Assembly (NCBI RefSeq): GCF_013426205.1
Contig: NC_089424.1
Location: 4,216,001-4,280,000, forward strand
Length of the DNA stretch: 64,000 bases
Source: Metarhizium brunneum
Lineage: Eukaryota; Ascomycota; Sordariomycetes; Hypocreales; Clavicipitaceae
Direction of reading: 5' to 3'
A program made the position numbers and the translations under genes. Numbering within the stretch: position 1 is the stretch's first letter; each line of letters opens with the position of its first letter. The notes below the pieces were generated by a model. It ran no database searches. It was not told the DNA's origin and saw only the letters and a list, made by a program, of their open reading frames with translations. Shown here piece after piece: positions 63,669-64,000 of the stretch.

Positions 63669-64000
63669 TGGCGGTGGCGGGAGAATGAGGGCAAGGTCGC
63701 CATCAACACTATGTCGTGGCTTGCCACATCCATCTGGCCTTGTGGAAGCTACTCACGAACCTCACATCGTCTCAAGGCTGCCCTCTCCGGACAAGATGCC
63801 GAGAAAATGACAAATAGTTCTTGTTGCAGTGCCGACTGCGCTCAATTTGCTCTTTGTCTTCCATGTGAGTCTGATCTTCCACTTTCATCCCGGCAGTTAT
63901 GCCGTACGGGTGTTTATTAACGGATGACAGTCTATGGATGCTTCTTATCCAAGCTCCAAACCACGGTCCGATCGTTTTATGGCATTGATGGCAATGAATG
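63669..64000. other. Right edge, no defined gene
   Basis: Short frames on both strands; may contain small upstream exons of the gene ending at 63327. Nothing defined can be supported. Confidence 0.4.

Noticed and set aside
1..64000. CRISPR arrays, rRNA, bacterial operons, biosynthetic megasynthases
   Set aside because: None seen; the window is ordinary fungal nuclear DNA, and a P450 tail beside CYP51 is not enough to call a metabolite cluster.

Overview
The window is nuclear DNA of a filamentous ascomycete, most likely a Sordariomycete of the Hypocreales type. The evidence is short GT-AG introns of about 50-130 bp with CTAAC/CTAAT-like branch points, GC-rich third codon positions, and protein families typical of that group (CYP51, a Vac8 armadillo protein, fungal M14 carboxypeptidase, LIP-family secretory lipase, Tem1/Spg1 GTPase, fused mitochondrial transhydrogenase). 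No bacterial operons, CRISPR arrays or rRNA were seen. I rebuilt exon structures by hand from reading frames and splice signals and checked phase arithmetic for every multi-exon model. All coordinates are first to last coding base, with introns inside.

Left part (1-24.6 kb): the 3' tail of a probable P450, then a complete CYP51 sterol 14-alpha-demethylase. Next come ALB1 (60S assembly) facing mitochondrial IF3, inner-membrane protease subunit IMP1, and the seven-exon VAC8. A 2.8 kb gene-free stretch precedes the AMPK gamma subunit SNF4. A 269 bp AT-rich inverted-repeat element (MITE-like) sits before a 1,217-residue RhoGAP protein. Two secreted hydrolases follow, a lipase and a carboxypeptidase A, and then the small replication protein RFA3 on the minus strand.

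Middle part (24.6-37.7 kb) is sparse and more accessory. It holds a bZIP regulator, a flavohemoglobin whose haem pocket and reductase loops depart from the family consensus, an AT-rich CTAG-rich stretch, an orphan 196-residue protein, and a secreted cysteine-rich protein with a weak aerolysin-like strand pattern.

Right part: 37.7-47.5 kb is a compact block of five nuclear genes for mitochondrial proteins (mL38, uL4m, PGS1, complex I subunit NDUFA12 and transhydrogenase NNT), with two tight divergent promoters. After a 3.3 kb gap come a small secreted cysteine-rich protein with a GC-AG intron, HEM3 (haem synthesis), the glycine-cleavage H protein, the septation GTPase TEM1, a tail-anchored-like membrane protein, and the end of an unidentified gene at the right edge. 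Nine of the roughly twenty-four genes encode mitochondrial or haem functions (counting HEM3).

The most rewarding items for follow-up are the divergent flavohemoglobin, the aerolysin-like secreted candidate, the MITE with its likely target-site duplication, the 7-nt microexon in NDUFA12, the GC-AG intron in the secreted cysteine-rich protein, and a 9-mer (TACTCCGTA/TACGGAGTA) present in at least ten perfect non-coding copies.
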